Below are positions 27,883-37,628 of a stretch of 64,000 bases of DNA, one piece after another (position 1 is the first letter of the stretch; every line of letters starts with the position of its first letter). Source of the DNA: Thalassotalea fonticola. GTDB taxonomy: Bacteria > Pseudomonadota > Gammaproteobacteria > Enterobacterales > Alteromonadaceae. Position numbers and translations under genes: made by a program. The DNA lies in contig NZ_CP136600.1 in NCBI RefSeq assembly GCF_032911225.1, forward strand, positions 4,774,001 through 4,838,000. The letters are read 5' to 3'. The notes under the pieces were generated by a model. That model saw only the letters and a program-made list of their open reading frames with translations, did no database searches and was not told the DNA's origin.

Positions 27883-28746
27883 ATGAGCTGGATTGAAAAG
27901 ATTCTACCAAAACCGAAAACATCGTCTTCTAGTAAGCGTAATATCCCTGAAGGTGTTTGGAGCAAATGTAATTCTTGTGGTGCTGTGTTATACACCGCTG
28001 AATTAGAACGCCAATTAGGTGTTTGTCCAAAATGTGATCATCATATGCGCCTTACTGCACGTAAACGTTTAGAATCATTTTTAGACCAAGGCGAAAAAAC
28101 CGAATTAGGTAAAGAATTAGAACCTCAAGATAAACTTAAATTCAAAGATTCTAAACGCTATAAAGACAGGATCGTTGCAGCACAAAAAGCAACCGGTGAA
28201 AAAGATGCTCTAGTTGCACTTCGTGGTGAACTCGCTGGTATGCCTGTTGTTGCAGTTGCGTTTGAGTTTTCTTTCTTGGGTGGCTCAATGGCATCGGTTG
28301 TAGGTGCCAGGTTTGTTAAAGCTGCTGAAGAATGTTTAAAACATGATTTACCATTAATATGTTTTTCTGCTAGCGGTGGTGCACGTATGCAAGAAGCACT
28401 TATTTCTTTAATGCAAATGGCTAAAACCAGTGCTGCATTAGCGAAAATGAGTGAAAAAGGTTTACCTTTTGTTTCTGTATTAACTGACCCTACTATGGGT
28501 GGTGTATCGGCTAGTTTAGCTATGCTAGGTGACATCAATGTTGGTGAACCAAAAGCGTTAATTGGTTTTGCCGGTCCTCGAGTTATTGAGCAGACGGTAC
28601 GTGAGAAGTTACCTGAAGGTTTCCAGCGCTCTGAATTCTTACTTGACCACGGTGCTATCGATATGATCGTTGATCGCCGTCAAATGCGTTCAACTCTTGC
28701 TCGCATGATAGCTAAATTTATGGGTCACCCAGAACCAACCATTTAA
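27883..28746 (+). CDS. accD: Acetyl-CoA carboxylase carboxyltransferase subunit beta
   Basis: AccD, with AccA, transfers the carboxyl group from biotin to acetyl-CoA to form malonyl-CoA. The 287-residue product has the N-terminal zinc ribbon (Cys29, Cys32, Cys48, Cys51) and the crotonase-fold core with [20 protein letters not shown] and [16 protein letters not shown]. It leads the accD-folC-dedD-cvpA-purF series; folC starts 14 bp after its stop. Confidence 0.97.
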   Translation: MSWIEKILPKPKTSSSSKRNIPEGVWSKCNSCGAVLYTAELERQLGVCPKCDHHMRLTARKRLESFLDQGEKTELGKELEPQDKLKFKDSKRYKDRIVAAQKATGEKDALVALRGELAGMPVVAVAFEFSFLGGSMASVVGARFVKAAEECLKHDLPLICFSASGGARMQEALISLMQMAKTSAALAKMSEKGLPFVSVLTDPTMGGVSASLAMLGDINVGEPKALIGFAGPRVIEQTVREKLPEGFQRSEFLLDHGAIDMIVDRRQMRSTLARMIAKFMGHPEPTI

Positions 28747-28760
28747 TTTGTAAGATTTTT

Positions 28761-30026
28761 ATGAATCAATTAAACAGCCACTTGCAGCTAGCCAGCCTAG
28801 ATGAGTGGCTTTTTTATTTGGAGTCTATTCATCCAACTGAGATAGATATGGGGCTGTCCCGTATCACAGAAGTTGTGCAACGATTGAATATTTCTTTAAC
28901 ACCTTCAAAAATCATTACTGTTGCTGGTACGAACGGTAAAGGCACAACCTGTGCGTTTATTGAAAATGCTTTGCAAGATGAAGGGCACAGCGTTGCAGTA
29001 TACAGCTCTCCTCATATTGAAAAGTTTAATGAGCGGTTGCGTATCAACAAAGTTTTAATTGACGATGAAAGTTTGATCGCAGCTTTTAAACGTATTGAAC
29101 AAACTCGAAAAGAAATATCGTTAACGTATTATGAATATACTACATTAGCGGCACTGTTAATTGCCGAAAAAGTTAAACCGGAATTCTTGATTTTAGAAGT
29201 GGGTTTAGGTGGCAGGCTTGATGCAACAAATGTGATTGATGCTGATATTGCCGTCATTACTAGTATTGATATTGATCATCAAGCTCTTTTAGGTAACACC
29301 AGAGAAGCTATAGGCTATGAAAAAGTAGGCATTGCTCGGGTAAATACTCCCATTATTATTGGTGACTTGAATGTTCCACAGAGTGTTAAAAATTATTGTG
29401 ATGACATAGGCTGTATAGCAAAAATAAGAAATCAGGATTTTCATCTATTAAGTGAAAACTTAACCAGTCATTGGCAGTGGCAAGCCGAAGGGGTTTTAAT
29501 CGCAAATTTACCTGCGCCGTTTATTCCTCGTGACAATATTGCCACAGCATTAATGGTACTGAATGAGTTAGGTATAAATTTTAAGCCTAAACAAGTTGTT
29601 CATTGGATTAATACCACAAAACTTGAAGGTAGAACTGAGATTGTAAAATCTGAACCTTTGGTTGTATTGGATGTTGGCCACAACCCTCATGCGGCGCGAT
29701 ATCTTAATAAATTTGTGAAGGCTAATCAAAAAGGTAAAGTTCACGCCATAGCGGCGATGTTAGACGATAAAGATATACAAGGCACCTTATCTGAAATGTA
29801 TGATTGTGTTGATTTTTGGTATGTATCTAGTTTGTCTGTACATCGAGGTGCAAAGCAGCAAAAACTGAATCAAATACTTAAAGATGATAATATTAAATGT
29901 AATAGCTTTGACAATGTTGATGATGCCTATAGAATAGCTTTAGCTAATGCAGACAATAATGACATGATTCTAATTTTTGGCTCGTTTTTCACTGTAGCCA
30001 AAATTAAAAAATCAGGTTTTAAATAA
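28761..30026 (+). CDS. folC: Bifunctional dihydrofolate/folylpolyglutamate synthase
   Basis: FolC joins glutamate to dihydropteroate and extends the polyglutamate tail of folates. The 421-residue product has the Mur-ligase-like ATP loop VAGTNGKGTTCAFIENAL, the YSSPHIEKFNERLRIN segment, EVGLGGRLDATNVID, and a C-terminal domain starting near GRTEIVKSEPLVVLDVGHNP. It is closely spaced with accD upstream and dedD downstream, so a single transcript is likely. Confidence 0.96.
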   Translation: MNQLNSHLQLASLDEWLFYLESIHPTEIDMGLSRITEVVQRLNISLTPSKIITVAGTNGKGTTCAFIENALQDEGHSVAVYSSPHIEKFNERLRINKVLIDDESLIAAFKRIEQTRKEISLTYYEYTTLAALLIAEKVKPEFLILEVGLGGRLDATNVIDADIAVITSIDIDHQALLGNTREAIGYEKVGIARVNTPIIIGDLNVPQSVKNYCDDIGCIAKIRNQDFHLLSENLTSHWQWQAEGVLIANLPAPFIPRDNIATALMVLNELGINFKPKQVVHWINTTKLEGRTEIVKSEPLVVLDVGHNPHAARYLNKFVKANQKGKVHAIAAMLDDKDIQGTLSEMYDCVDFWYVSSLSVHRGAKQQKLNQILKDDNIKCNSFDNVDDAYRIALANADNNDMILIFGSFFTVAKIKKSGFK

Positions 30027-30042
30027 GACTTAAGGAGCCGTT

Positions 30043-30699
30043 TTGTCGACGCCGTTTCAAAACAGAATAGTGGGGACTATTATAGTTGCCGCCGCTGCAA
30101 TTATATTTTTACCCGATGTCTTTGATGGAGAAAAACAAGCCTATCAAGCGCAATTTGAAGCTGTACCAGATGGTGCAAAAACCGTTCAACAAATTGACAT
30201 TAAAGCATTTCCGAACCAAGATTTCTCAACCTTGAACAAAGCTCAGCCATTAGCCGAAGATATCGCGCTTGATGCTAATAATGAGCAAAAAACAACATTG
30301 TCTGTAGATGAACTGCCAATAAACGCACCGATTAAGCAAGCAAGTACTGAAGTTGTGGCCAAGCCGGCTGAAAAGCCTAATACCAAAACAAATGCAGCCG
30401 TACAGCACAAACCTAAAGTTATTAATGTCACACCTCCTTCAGTTAAAAAGACTCAAGCCTATGTAATTCAGCTTGGCAGCTTTAAACACAAGAAAAATGT
30501 TGAGCAATTAGTTAAAAAATTAAAGTCTTCAGGTTATACGGTATTTACCAAACCAATTAAAACTGCAGCCGGTAATTTAACCAAAGTTTTTATTGGCCCG
30601 GAAATTAGTCAAGCATCCTTACAAGCTAAGTTAGTGAAACTTAAACAGTTAAGTGGTGTACAAGGCAGGATTGCTGTTTATCAACCGATCGACAAGTAA
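30043..30699 (+). CDS. dedD: SPOR-domain protein DedD
   Basis: DedD is an inner-membrane cell-division protein whose SPOR domain binds denuded peptidoglycan at the septum. The 218-residue product has a membrane helix at about 8-24 (GTIIVAAAAIIFLPDVF), a Pro/Lys-rich periplasmic linker and a C-terminal SPOR domain (about 140-215, YVIQLGSFKHKKNVEQLVKK). The start is a TTG at 30043, supported by AAGGAG at 30032-30037; no ATG fits. It lies between folC and cvpA, as in E. coli. Confidence 0.9.
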   Translation: MSTPFQNRIVGTIIVAAAAIIFLPDVFDGEKQAYQAQFEAVPDGAKTVQQIDIKAFPNQDFSTLNKAQPLAEDIALDANNEQKTTLSVDELPINAPIKQASTEVVAKPAEKPNTKTNAAVQHKPKVINVTPPSVKKTQAYVIQLGSFKHKKNVEQLVKKLKSSGYTVFTKPIKTAAGNLTKVFIGPEISQASLQAKLVKLKQLSGVQGRIAVYQPIDK

Positions 30700-30788
30700 T
30701 GTCATTTGTTAGATAAAGCAATAAATCAGTAGTAACTAAAGCGGTGATTCGGTAGAATGCGCCGCAACAAAAGTAGGAAAATTTGCAT

Positions 30789-31271
30789 ATGATTTGGATC
30801 GATTATGCCATCCTAATAATAATAGGCATATCAACGCTGATCAGTTTAGTCCGAGGCTTTGTTAAAGAGGCGGTGTCATTAATTGTTTGGGTATCTGCTT
30901 TTTTTGTAGCGAGTACTTTTTATCAAGACTTGGCTGCATATTTAACAAATATAAACGACCCGATGTTTAGAAACGCAGCGGCAGTCGCAATCTTATTTGT
31001 AACAACTTTAATTCTAGGTGCGGTGATCAATTATTTGATTGGGCAACTAGTAACAAAAACTGGATTGTCTGGTACAGACCGAGTTCTTGGGTTAGCATTT
31101 GGAGCATTAAGAGGGGCCTTAGTTGTAAGTGCAATCCTCTTTTTCATGGATGCATTTACTCCAGCACCATCAAGTACTTGGTGGCAACAGGCAGTTTTAA
31201 TCCCTGAATTTAGGGTAGTAATCGAGTGGTTTTTTGATTACATCAAAACCACCTCAAGTTTTCTAACTTAA
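30789..31271 (+). CDS. cvpA: Colicin V production family protein CvpA
   Basis: CvpA is a small inner-membrane protein found upstream of purF; it is needed for colicin V production and envelope homeostasis in E. coli. The 160-residue product has four hydrophobic segments and the family opening MIWIDYAILIIIGISTLISL, with RGFVKEAVSLIVW. I chose the ATG at 30789, with AGGA ten bases upstream, over the TTG at 30783. I see no purine repressor (PurR) box upstream, unlike the E. coli cvpA-purF operon. Confidence 0.92.
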   Translation: MIWIDYAILIIIGISTLISLVRGFVKEAVSLIVWVSAFFVASTFYQDLAAYLTNINDPMFRNAAAVAILFVTTLILGAVINYLIGQLVTKTGLSGTDRVLGLAFGALRGALVVSAILFFMDAFTPAPSSTWWQQAVLIPEFRVVIEWFFDYIKTTSSFLT

Positions 31272-31298
31272 TTCAATATTCTTGCGGAGAGAAGATTC

Positions 31299-32816
31299 AT
31301 GTGCGGTATTGTTGGCATCGTAGGTACATCACCGGTAAGCCAAGCTTTATATGATGGTTTAACTGTAATTCAACATCGCGGCCAAGATGCCGCGGGTATT
31401 GTTACAATTAGTGATAACAAATTTAGACTAAGAAAAGGTAATGGTTTAGTTAAAGATGTTTTTCACACTAGACATATGCTTAGACTACAAGGTGATATTG
31501 GTATAGGGCATGTTCGTTACCCTACAGCTGGAACATCTAGCTCTTCTGAAGCACAACCGTTTTTTTCAAACTCGCCTTACGGTATTTCTTTAGCTCATAA
31601 TGGTAACCTTACCAATGCAGAAGAACTTGCCAAGTGGTTATACAATAACGCTCGTCGTCATGTAAATACTACCTCTGATTCAGAGTTATTATTGAATGTT
31701 TTTGCGCACGAATTACAAAAGTCTGATAGTTTAGACCTTACCCCTGAAGAAATCTTCAAAGCGGTAAGTAACGTACATCGTCATGTGCGCGGTGCTTACG
31801 CAACTGTTGCGTTAATTGTTGGCCATGGCTTAGTTGCTTTTCGTGACCCACATGGCATTCGACCACTAGCTTTTGGTAAACGTGAAACTGAAAAGGGCAC
31901 AGAATACATGGTTGCCTCTGAATCGGTTGCATTAGATGCTTGTGACTTTGAATTTATTCGTGACGTTGCACCAGGTGAAGCCATCTTCATTACCGAAGAT
32001 GGTCAGTTATTTAGCCAGCAATGTGCGCAAAACCCAGCTTACAATCCTTGTATTTTTGAGTTTGTATATTTCGCACGTCCTGATTCAACAATGGACAAAA
32101 TGTCTGTTTATGGCTCTCGAGTAGAAATGGGTACTGCTTTGGGTAAGAAAATATCTCGTGAATGGGAAGAAGATCAAATTGATGTGGTTATCCCAATTCC
32201 TGAAACATCGTGTGATATAGCCTTACAAATTGCCAACGAATTAAACATTCCATATCGCCAAGGTTTTGTAAAAAATCGCTACGTGGGTCGTACTTTTATC
32301 ATGCCAGGGCAAGCTGAACGTAAAAAGTCAGTTAGACGTAAGTTAAATGCCATTGGGGCAGAATTCAAAGGTAAGAATGTGTTACTTGTTGATGATTCTA
32401 TTGTTCGTGGTACAACATCTGGCCAGATCATCGAAATGGCACGTAAAGCTGGTGCTAAGAAAGTGTATTTTGCTTCAGCAGCGCCAGAAGTACGTTTCCC
32501 TAATGTATATGGCATTGATATGCCAAGTGCAAATGAATTGATTGCTCATGGTCGTGAAAACGAAGATATTTGTGAGTTGATCGGTGCAGATAAACTAATA
32601 TACCAAGACTTAGAAGATTTGATCAGTGCCGTTGGTAAAGGCAATAAAGACATTAAAGAATTTGAAACATCAGTATTTAATGGCCATTACATTACTCAAG
32701 ATATCGATCATGATTACCTTGAACAACTCGATGCTTTACGTAATAACGATACTAAAGAAGACTCAGATAAAGAAGCTGATTCTATTTTAGATCTACATAA
32801 CGAAGGTGCAGAGTAG
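31299..32816 (+). CDS. purF: Amidophosphoribosyltransferase
   Basis: PurF makes 5-phosphoribosylamine from PRPP and glutamine, the committed step of purine synthesis. The 505-residue product begins MCGIVGIVG, so the catalytic Cys is exposed after Met removal. The Ntn-type glutaminase domain (about 1-235) is followed by the phosphoribosyltransferase domain with the PRPP loop [23 protein letters not shown] upstream supports the start. It ends the pdxB-purF region and has a strong terminator. Confidence 0.97.
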   Translation: MCGIVGIVGTSPVSQALYDGLTVIQHRGQDAAGIVTISDNKFRLRKGNGLVKDVFHTRHMLRLQGDIGIGHVRYPTAGTSSSSEAQPFFSNSPYGISLAHNGNLTNAEELAKWLYNNARRHVNTTSDSELLLNVFAHELQKSDSLDLTPEEIFKAVSNVHRHVRGAYATVALIVGHGLVAFRDPHGIRPLAFGKRETEKGTEYMVASESVALDACDFEFIRDVAPGEAIFITEDGQLFSQQCAQNPAYNPCIFEFVYFARPDSTMDKMSVYGSRVEMGTALGKKISREWEEDQIDVVIPIPETSCDIALQIANELNIPYRQGFVKNRYVGRTFIMPGQAERKKSVRRKLNAIGAEFKGKNVLLVDDSIVRGTTSGQIIEMARKAGAKKVYFASAAPEVRFPNVYGIDMPSANELIAHGRENEDICELIGADKLIYQDLEDLISAVGKGNKDIKEFETSVFNGHYITQDIDHDYLEQLDALRNNDTKEDSDKEADSILDLHNEGAE

Positions 32817-32843
32817 TTTTAACAACTTCACGCTAAAACGTTT

Positions 32844-32868
32844 AAAGGCTGCATTTGCAGCCTTTTTT
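32844..32868 (+). terminator. Rho-independent terminator of purF
   Basis: AAAGGCTGC and GCAGCC form the stem around ATTT, followed by six T. Directly behind it ACTTCACGATTTGAATACGC starts a loosely inverted segment: AATACGCT near 32880 pairs with AGCGTATT near 32958. It may be a degenerate relative of the post-terminator repeats seen elsewhere. Confidence 0.92.
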
Positions 32869-32983
32869 ACTTCACGATTTGAATACGCTTTGTTTCGGAG
32901 CCGCTATGCTTCGATAGTATTCTAATTCAAAGGTAAAAATTATCGTATTCACAGTGCAGCGTATTCGTGATTCGTTACTTAAT

Positions 32984-33007
32984 AAAAAAGGCGCTGTAAA
33001 GCGCCTT
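32984..33007 (-). terminator. Rho-independent terminator of the Yip1-family gene
   Basis: On the minus strand GGCGC (33005-33001) and GCGCC (32994-32990) pair around a 6-nt loop and are followed by six T. Confidence 0.85.
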
Positions 33008-33033
33008 AATTTTAGAGTCGATAATGATTAATG

Positions 33034-33633
33034 CTAACCCATAAATTCAGGGCCAAAGCCCAAAGTCCACATCATGGCGGTAGCGACTAAAATACATACA
33101 AGTAGTACTAAACCAACCGTTACAACCGAGCTTGCATAAATAAAGCCTTTCTCTTCCGGAATGTGCATCATAATTGGTACACCTGAATAAAGTAGGTAAA
33201 CAGAATAGGCTATTGCTAACATACCGGCTAAAGCAACAAACCATAACACTGGGTACAATGCAGCTAAACCTACCATCAATACAGGAGTCGCAGCGTAAGC
33301 GGCTAATTCTAGTGCTTGAGTAAAGTTTGGAGTGGCATCAAAGGTTTTCGCCATCCACTGGATTAAATAAGCTAGTAAGAACACCCCGGCAATGATAGCT
33401 GCGTACATGCCACTTGCTAAAATTAACGCACTAGATTCAGTAATTTTAACAGGATCGCCAGCACCAATACTCCAGCCAATATGCGCTGCGGCATAATAAC
33501 CACAAATTGATGGAATTAGTGCAACCAGTAAGACATGAGTTAAGCCATAAAGCATATTTTCATGCTTGGTATCAATGTCGTTCCATTCTTCTTTTGGATG
33601 GGCATATAAGCCCCAAATGTGATTCAATATCAT
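33034..33633 (-). CDS. Yip1 family integral membrane protein
   Basis: The 199-residue protein has five predicted membrane helices, for example ALILASGMYAAIIAGVFLLA and the C-terminal SSVVTVGLVLLVCILVATAM. The opening MILNHIWGLYAHPKEEWNDI is typical of bacterial Yip1 (DUF1282) proteins. The molecular role of this family in bacteria is unknown. It is alone, with its own terminator, and is convergent with purF. Confidence 0.85.
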   Translation of the reverse strand: MILNHIWGLYAHPKEEWNDIDTKHENMLYGLTHVLLVALIPSICGYYAAAHIGWSIGAGDPVKITESSALILASGMYAAIIAGVFLLAYLIQWMAKTFDATPNFTQALELAAYAATPVLMVGLAALYPVLWFVALAGMLAIAYSVYLLYSGVPIMMHIPEEKGFIYASSVVTVGLVLLVCILVATAMMWTLGFGPEFMG

Positions 33634-33845
33634 TTATAACTTCCTCTTTTGCTATCCCCATACCCAAAAAACTGTCGTAATATAGACATCTATTGAGCAA
33701 CTTCTGAGCAGATACGCTATGTATGTTTTTATATTTTTATAATCTGCTTATATTAGTTATGTAGCATGTTGAACAATTCGTCAAGACTTGTTTGATAAAC
33801 AACCGAAAAAAAAGCTATTTTGTGGGAAATAGCTTGTTTGGGTTG

Positions 33846-34010
33846 TCCTGAATTTATTTCAGGATCTTTTCAGGTTTTGTTGATTTCTGTACGAAATAGA
33901 TACTGTTGACTATCCTGAATATATTTCATGACCTACTTATATTTGGAAGGGGGTTGTTAAAAATAGTATGTTTGGATTGTCCTGAATTCATTTCAGGATC
34001 TATGCGCTTC
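33846..34010. repeat. 67-bp spaced hairpin repeats upstream of the Yip1-family gene
   Basis: TCCTGAAT-type hairpins (TCCTGAAtttatTTCAGGA at 33846) recur at 33913 and 33980, exactly 67 bp apart. The outer two are clean and the middle one is degraded. An inverted relative (TGAAATAAATTCAGGA) lies at 34439-34454. This is the only content I see in the 434-bp gene-free stretch 33634-34067. Confidence 0.65.
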
Positions 34011-34067
34011 GTAATTGCTTAGTGAGCCGAAATGGAATGTATTGGTAATTCATTACTTAGTTAAGAA

Positions 34068-34343
34068 TTAACTTTGTTTCAATCTTACGACTTTCATTGT
34101 TTCAAACTCTAAACCAGCAACGGTATTTATTTCAGGGTAATAGGTAAGGTTTACTTGCGTACCCTTTAATGATTTATAGGGTTGCTTGCGTTTGTATTTG
34201 AATGGTACATCAATACCTTCAAGCATCAATGTATTTATATACCAATCATCTTCTTGGCGTTGTACATGAGAAAGAACCTTTAAACCTTCGCTATGGATTA
34301 AATTTTCATGATTTGCTAATAGTTTTTTAACGTCTTTGCTCAT
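34068..34343 (-). CDS. Conserved-looking hypothetical protein, 91 residues
   Basis: I do not recognise this protein. It is 91 residues, basic (many Lys and Arg) and without signal peptide or membrane helix. A helical N-terminus (MSKDVKKLLANHENLIHSEG) is followed by alternating strand-like segments around YINTLMLEGIDVPFKYKRKQ. Codon use resembles its neighbours and no other frame is open, so I consider it real. It lies downstream of the aldehyde dehydrogenase on the same strand with a 118-bp gap. Confidence 0.7.
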   Translation of the reverse strand: MSKDVKKLLANHENLIHSEGLKVLSHVQRQEDDWYINTLMLEGIDVPFKYKRKQPYKSLKGTQVNLTYYPEINTVAGLEFETMKVVRLKQS

Positions 34344-34461
34344 CGATAGTCTTAATTTTTAGAAATGAAGGTCTTATTATAGCAAAGGCAAGTAATAGGG
34401 GGACTATAACTTGCCTTTAGCTGGAATAAATGGATGCTGAAATAAATTCAGGACAAGTAAA

Positions 34462-35829
34462 TTATCTAATTTTACGTAATAATTTAAATTTCAGATCAGT
34501 ATAAGGTGCAAAACGTACCGGTAAGTCTTTAAAAAATGGGCGTTTAAGGACCGATTTCAAATGACTAAAATTATCAAAACCACTTTTTCCACTGTATTGC
34601 CCCATACCGCTTGGGCCTGTGCCACCAAATGGAAGGTCAGGTACAGCATTAAACATAATTACATCATTAACACATTGGCTCCCCGAGCTGATGGTATTTA
34701 CCCAATCATTTTGCTGATTTTTATCTTTGCTAAAAATATAGGCCGCTAGCGGTTTTTCTCTATTGATTACTAACTCTTTTGCGGCAGGGTAGTTATCCAC
34801 AGTAATAATTGGGAATATTGGACCAAAAATTTCTTCTGACATTAGCTTTGAGTCTAATGCCGGGTTGACAACAATTGTCGGTTGAAAGAATTTGTTCTCA
34901 ATATCAAACTTTCCACCAAAAACTACTTCACCACTATCAAGGTAAGTTGAAAGTCTTTCGGTATGACGTTGGTTTACAATACGTCCGTAACTATTACTTG
35001 TCGAAGGGTCTTGAGAAAACATCTCATTTACTTGTTTGATAAGAGCATTAACTAAAGGTTCAACCAGCTCTTCACTTGTTAATAGATAATCTGGAGCAAT
35101 ACAAGTTTGTCCAGCATTCATCCACTTCCCCCAAGCTAAGCGTTGTGCCGCAATATTAATATTTGCACTTTTATCTAGATAAACGGGGCTTTTACCACCA
35201 AGCTCTAATGTAACCGGGGTTAAATGTTTCGCTGCAGCCGCCATAACAATCCGGGCTACAGCACCATTTCCAGTGTACATAATGTGATCAAAAGGTAACT
35301 CTAGCAGCGCTGTAGTTTCAGGAATGGCACCTTCAACTACGGCAAAAGCGCTGTTATCTAAATATTTAGGTACTAATTTAGCGATTATAGCTGATACTGC
35401 AGGGGCTAAATCTGAAGGCTTAATTACAGCACAATTACCTGCGGCAATTACGGCCACTAATGGGGCAAAAACTAACTGCAACGGGTAATTCCAAGCACCC
35501 ATTATTAATACCGAGCCAAGCGGCTCTGGTTGGATAAACGATTTACCAGGCATTGCAACTAAAGATGTTTTAACTTTGCGTGGTTTAGCCCATTTTTTTA
35601 AATGTTTTAGAACATGGTCTACATCACCAGTAATATAAGATAACTCGGTAGTCCAAGCTTCTTGTTCGGGTTTTTGCAAATCTGTTTTTAATGCTTTTAA
35701 CAGGGCTTCTTCGTTATCAATAACAAGTTGCTTTACTTGCTTTAACTGCTGGATACGCCAATTAAGGTCGCGAGTTACATTACTATTAAAATATTCTTTT
35801 TGTTGGTCTAATAAATGCTGATAATTCAA
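34462..35829 (-). CDS. Class 3-type aldehyde dehydrogenase (coniferyl aldehyde dehydrogenase-like)
   Basis: The 455-residue enzyme oxidises an aldehyde to the acid with NAD(P). The short length and overall pattern fit the ALDH3/coniferyl aldehyde group. The catalytic Glu lies in TLELGGKSPVY, the nucleophile Cys in NAGQTCIAPDYLLT, and cofactor contacts in MGAWNYPLQLVFAPLVAVIA and MYTGNGAVARIV. A TetR regulator gene lies 41 bp upstream on the same strand and probably controls it. The physiological substrate (fatty, aromatic or other aldehyde) cannot be read from sequence. Confidence 0.92.
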   Translation of the reverse strand: MNYQHLLDQQKEYFNSNVTRDLNWRIQQLKQVKQLVIDNEEALLKALKTDLQKPEQEAWTTELSYITGDVDHVLKHLKKWAKPRKVKTSLVAMPGKSFIQPEPLGSVLIMGAWNYPLQLVFAPLVAVIAAGNCAVIKPSDLAPAVSAIIAKLVPKYLDNSAFAVVEGAIPETTALLELPFDHIMYTGNGAVARIVMAAAAKHLTPVTLELGGKSPVYLDKSANINIAAQRLAWGKWMNAGQTCIAPDYLLTSEELVEPLVNALIKQVNEMFSQDPSTSNSYGRIVNQRHTERLSTYLDSGEVVFGGKFDIENKFFQPTIVVNPALDSKLMSEEIFGPIFPIITVDNYPAAKELVINREKPLAAYIFSKDKNQQNDWVNTISSGSQCVNDVIMFNAVPDLPFGGTGPSGMGQYSGKSGFDNFSHLKSVLKRPFFKDLPVRFAPYTDLKFKLLRKIR

Positions 35830-35870
35830 AATAATCCCTAATTTTTTATTTGTTAACTTTCTTATTATTT

Positions 35871-36530
35871 TTATTGGCGCTTCAAACCCATTACCCAGCT
35901 TATTTGGCGCTTTATAAGTCGATGTAACTCATCAAAGTTAACCTCATCTTTAGGCGTGGCTAAATATTTATACTGAATACGAGTAATTGCAATTACCGTT
36001 AATTCACCATCGATTTCAGGATCAACTTTATTAAAGTAAGCCGCAAAACGAGTAAATGGTTTTAACAATGAGCTTATATGCTTATCGGCTAGATCTTTAA
36101 GCTCTTCGGAGTATAGCATTTCAGTAAAGAAAACCTGCTCTACCGCCAGGCTGGTCGGATTATTAATGATGTTATCATACATATGATTTGCTGCAATAAT
36201 GCTCAATTGTTTACAAACTTGTTCTTTTACCGAGACTTTACGCAAGGTTGCAGCATCAAAATTATCAAGCAAGTTAAACACTTGTTCCCATTCATCTTGA
36301 GTTGAATTAAGAATAGTTTTAGAGCTTAAAGTTATTGCTTCTCTTATGAGTTCTTTAATATCTTTAAAGTAATATGTTGTTAATGACAGTTGAGTATCTG
36401 CTTTGGCTGCAACCGCTCTATGCGTTGTACCTTTAATACCTGAAACAGCAATGACTTCTATTGCGGCTAATAATATTTTTAGGCGGGTTTTTTCACCCTT
36501 TGATCTACGATTTACTTGGCTTGTTGTCAT
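35871..36530 (-). CDS. TetR family transcriptional regulator
   Basis: The 219-residue protein has an N-terminal TetR helix-turn-helix (about 12-60, TRLKILLAAIEVIAVSGIKG then THRAVAAKADTQLSLTTYYF) and a helical ligand-binding C-terminal domain. It lies just upstream of the aldehyde dehydrogenase in the same direction, suggesting autoregulated control of that operon in response to an aldehyde or a related compound. The divergent gene is miaE, 184 bp away. Confidence 0.92.
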   Translation of the reverse strand: MTTSQVNRRSKGEKTRLKILLAAIEVIAVSGIKGTTHRAVAAKADTQLSLTTYYFKDIKELIREAITLSSKTILNSTQDEWEQVFNLLDNFDAATLRKVSVKEQVCKQLSIIAANHMYDNIINNPTSLAVEQVFFTEMLYSEELKDLADKHISSLLKPFTRFAAYFNKVDPEIDGELTVIAITRIQYKYLATPKDEVNFDELHRLIKRQISWVMGLKRQ

Positions 36531-36714
36531 ATAATCCTAGCTTTATCTAATAGCTTTCCTTAAGTGAAAAAGCTCGTTGGAATTTATGCCTTTAACTTAA
36601 ATGTTACCGTAAAAATTAGCAACTTTTTTGTAAATATAATTGTTTTTGAAAGTTTCCTGGTTTTTCTATAAATTCAGTATGCTAAACTCTGCAAAACAGA
36701 TATAGAGAGCAAGT

Positions 36715-37470
36715 ATGTACTCAGCATTATTGGCACCAATCAACTCCTTTTTAAAATGTGAAACCCCTTCACAGTGGATTGAAAAAGCGAAACAGCCTGA
36801 AAATTTACAGTTATTATTAACGGATCATTTAATTTGTGAGCTAAAAGCTGCACAAACTGCAATGTGGTTAATAAGAAAATACGCTGTTGATAAAGAAAGT
36901 GGTGCTGCGTTGCTAGCTTGGTTATCTCCCTTTGAGCAATTTATTTATAAAAAACAGGGCAGTTTAGCCGAATTAGCCAAGGCCAATAAATTATCAAAAG
37001 CAATTGTTCCAAGAAGTAACTCTGTTTACGGCCAAGATTTAATTGATAAAATGGTTTTACTGATTAAAGAAGAAATTCATCATTTTTATCAAGTCTTAGA
37101 GATCATGACAAACCGTAGCATTCCTTACGACAACATTAGTGCAGGACGTTACGCCAAAGGCATGATGAAGCATGTTAAAACTCATGAGCCTGAAACATTA
37201 ATCGATAAACTAATATGTGGCGCTTATATTGAAGCGCGTTCATGTGAACGGTTTGCCAAACTCGCCCCACATTTAGATGATGAACTGAATAAATTTTATG
37301 TTTCTTTGCTGCGCTCTGAAGCTCGTCATTATCAAGACTATCTTGCTTTAGCCGAACAAGTTGCAGGAAAAGATATAACAGCACGAGTACAGTTTTTTGG
37401 TGACATTGAGGCTGAATTAATTACCAGTGATGATGCAGATTTTAAATTTCACAGCGGTATGCCTATATAA
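36715..37470 (+). CDS. miaE: tRNA-(ms2io6A37) hydroxylase MiaE
   Basis: MiaE is a di-iron monooxygenase that hydroxylates the isopentenyl side chain of ms2i6A37 in tRNAs reading UNN codons. The 251-residue product has the ferritin-like helical fold with carboxylate/His ligands in LICELKAAQTAMWLI, EEIHHFYQVLEIM, EARSCERFAKLA and SEARHYQDYL. GAGAGCAAGT precedes the ATG. It stands alone, divergent from the TetR gene. Confidence 0.93.
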   Translation: MYSALLAPINSFLKCETPSQWIEKAKQPENLQLLLTDHLICELKAAQTAMWLIRKYAVDKESGAALLAWLSPFEQFIYKKQGSLAELAKANKLSKAIVPRSNSVYGQDLIDKMVLLIKEEIHHFYQVLEIMTNRSIPYDNISAGRYAKGMMKHVKTHEPETLIDKLICGAYIEARSCERFAKLAPHLDDELNKFYVSLLRSEARHYQDYLALAEQVAGKDITARVQFFGDIEAELITSDDADFKFHSGMPI

Positions 37471-37628
37471 TAAATTTATTTCTTAAATTGGAATTGTGAA
37501 TAAGATGTAAATGAAATGTTACATCTAATTTACCGCCCGCTATTGCTTTATCTTACAAGCCGTCTATCCTTTTTAAGTATTTTTGCCAATTTGGCAGCCA
37601 TAATAATAAAAAAATAGAGACATAAACG

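Noticed and set aside
30700..30788. PurR operator before cvpA-purF
   Set aside because: No ACGCAAACGTTTGCGT-like palindrome is present in the gap.
34068..36530. Horizontally acquired island around the aldehyde dehydrogenase and hypothetical gene
   Set aside because: No integrase, flanking tRNA or clear compositional shift is visible; the nearby hairpin repeats are the same kind seen elsewhere in the window.
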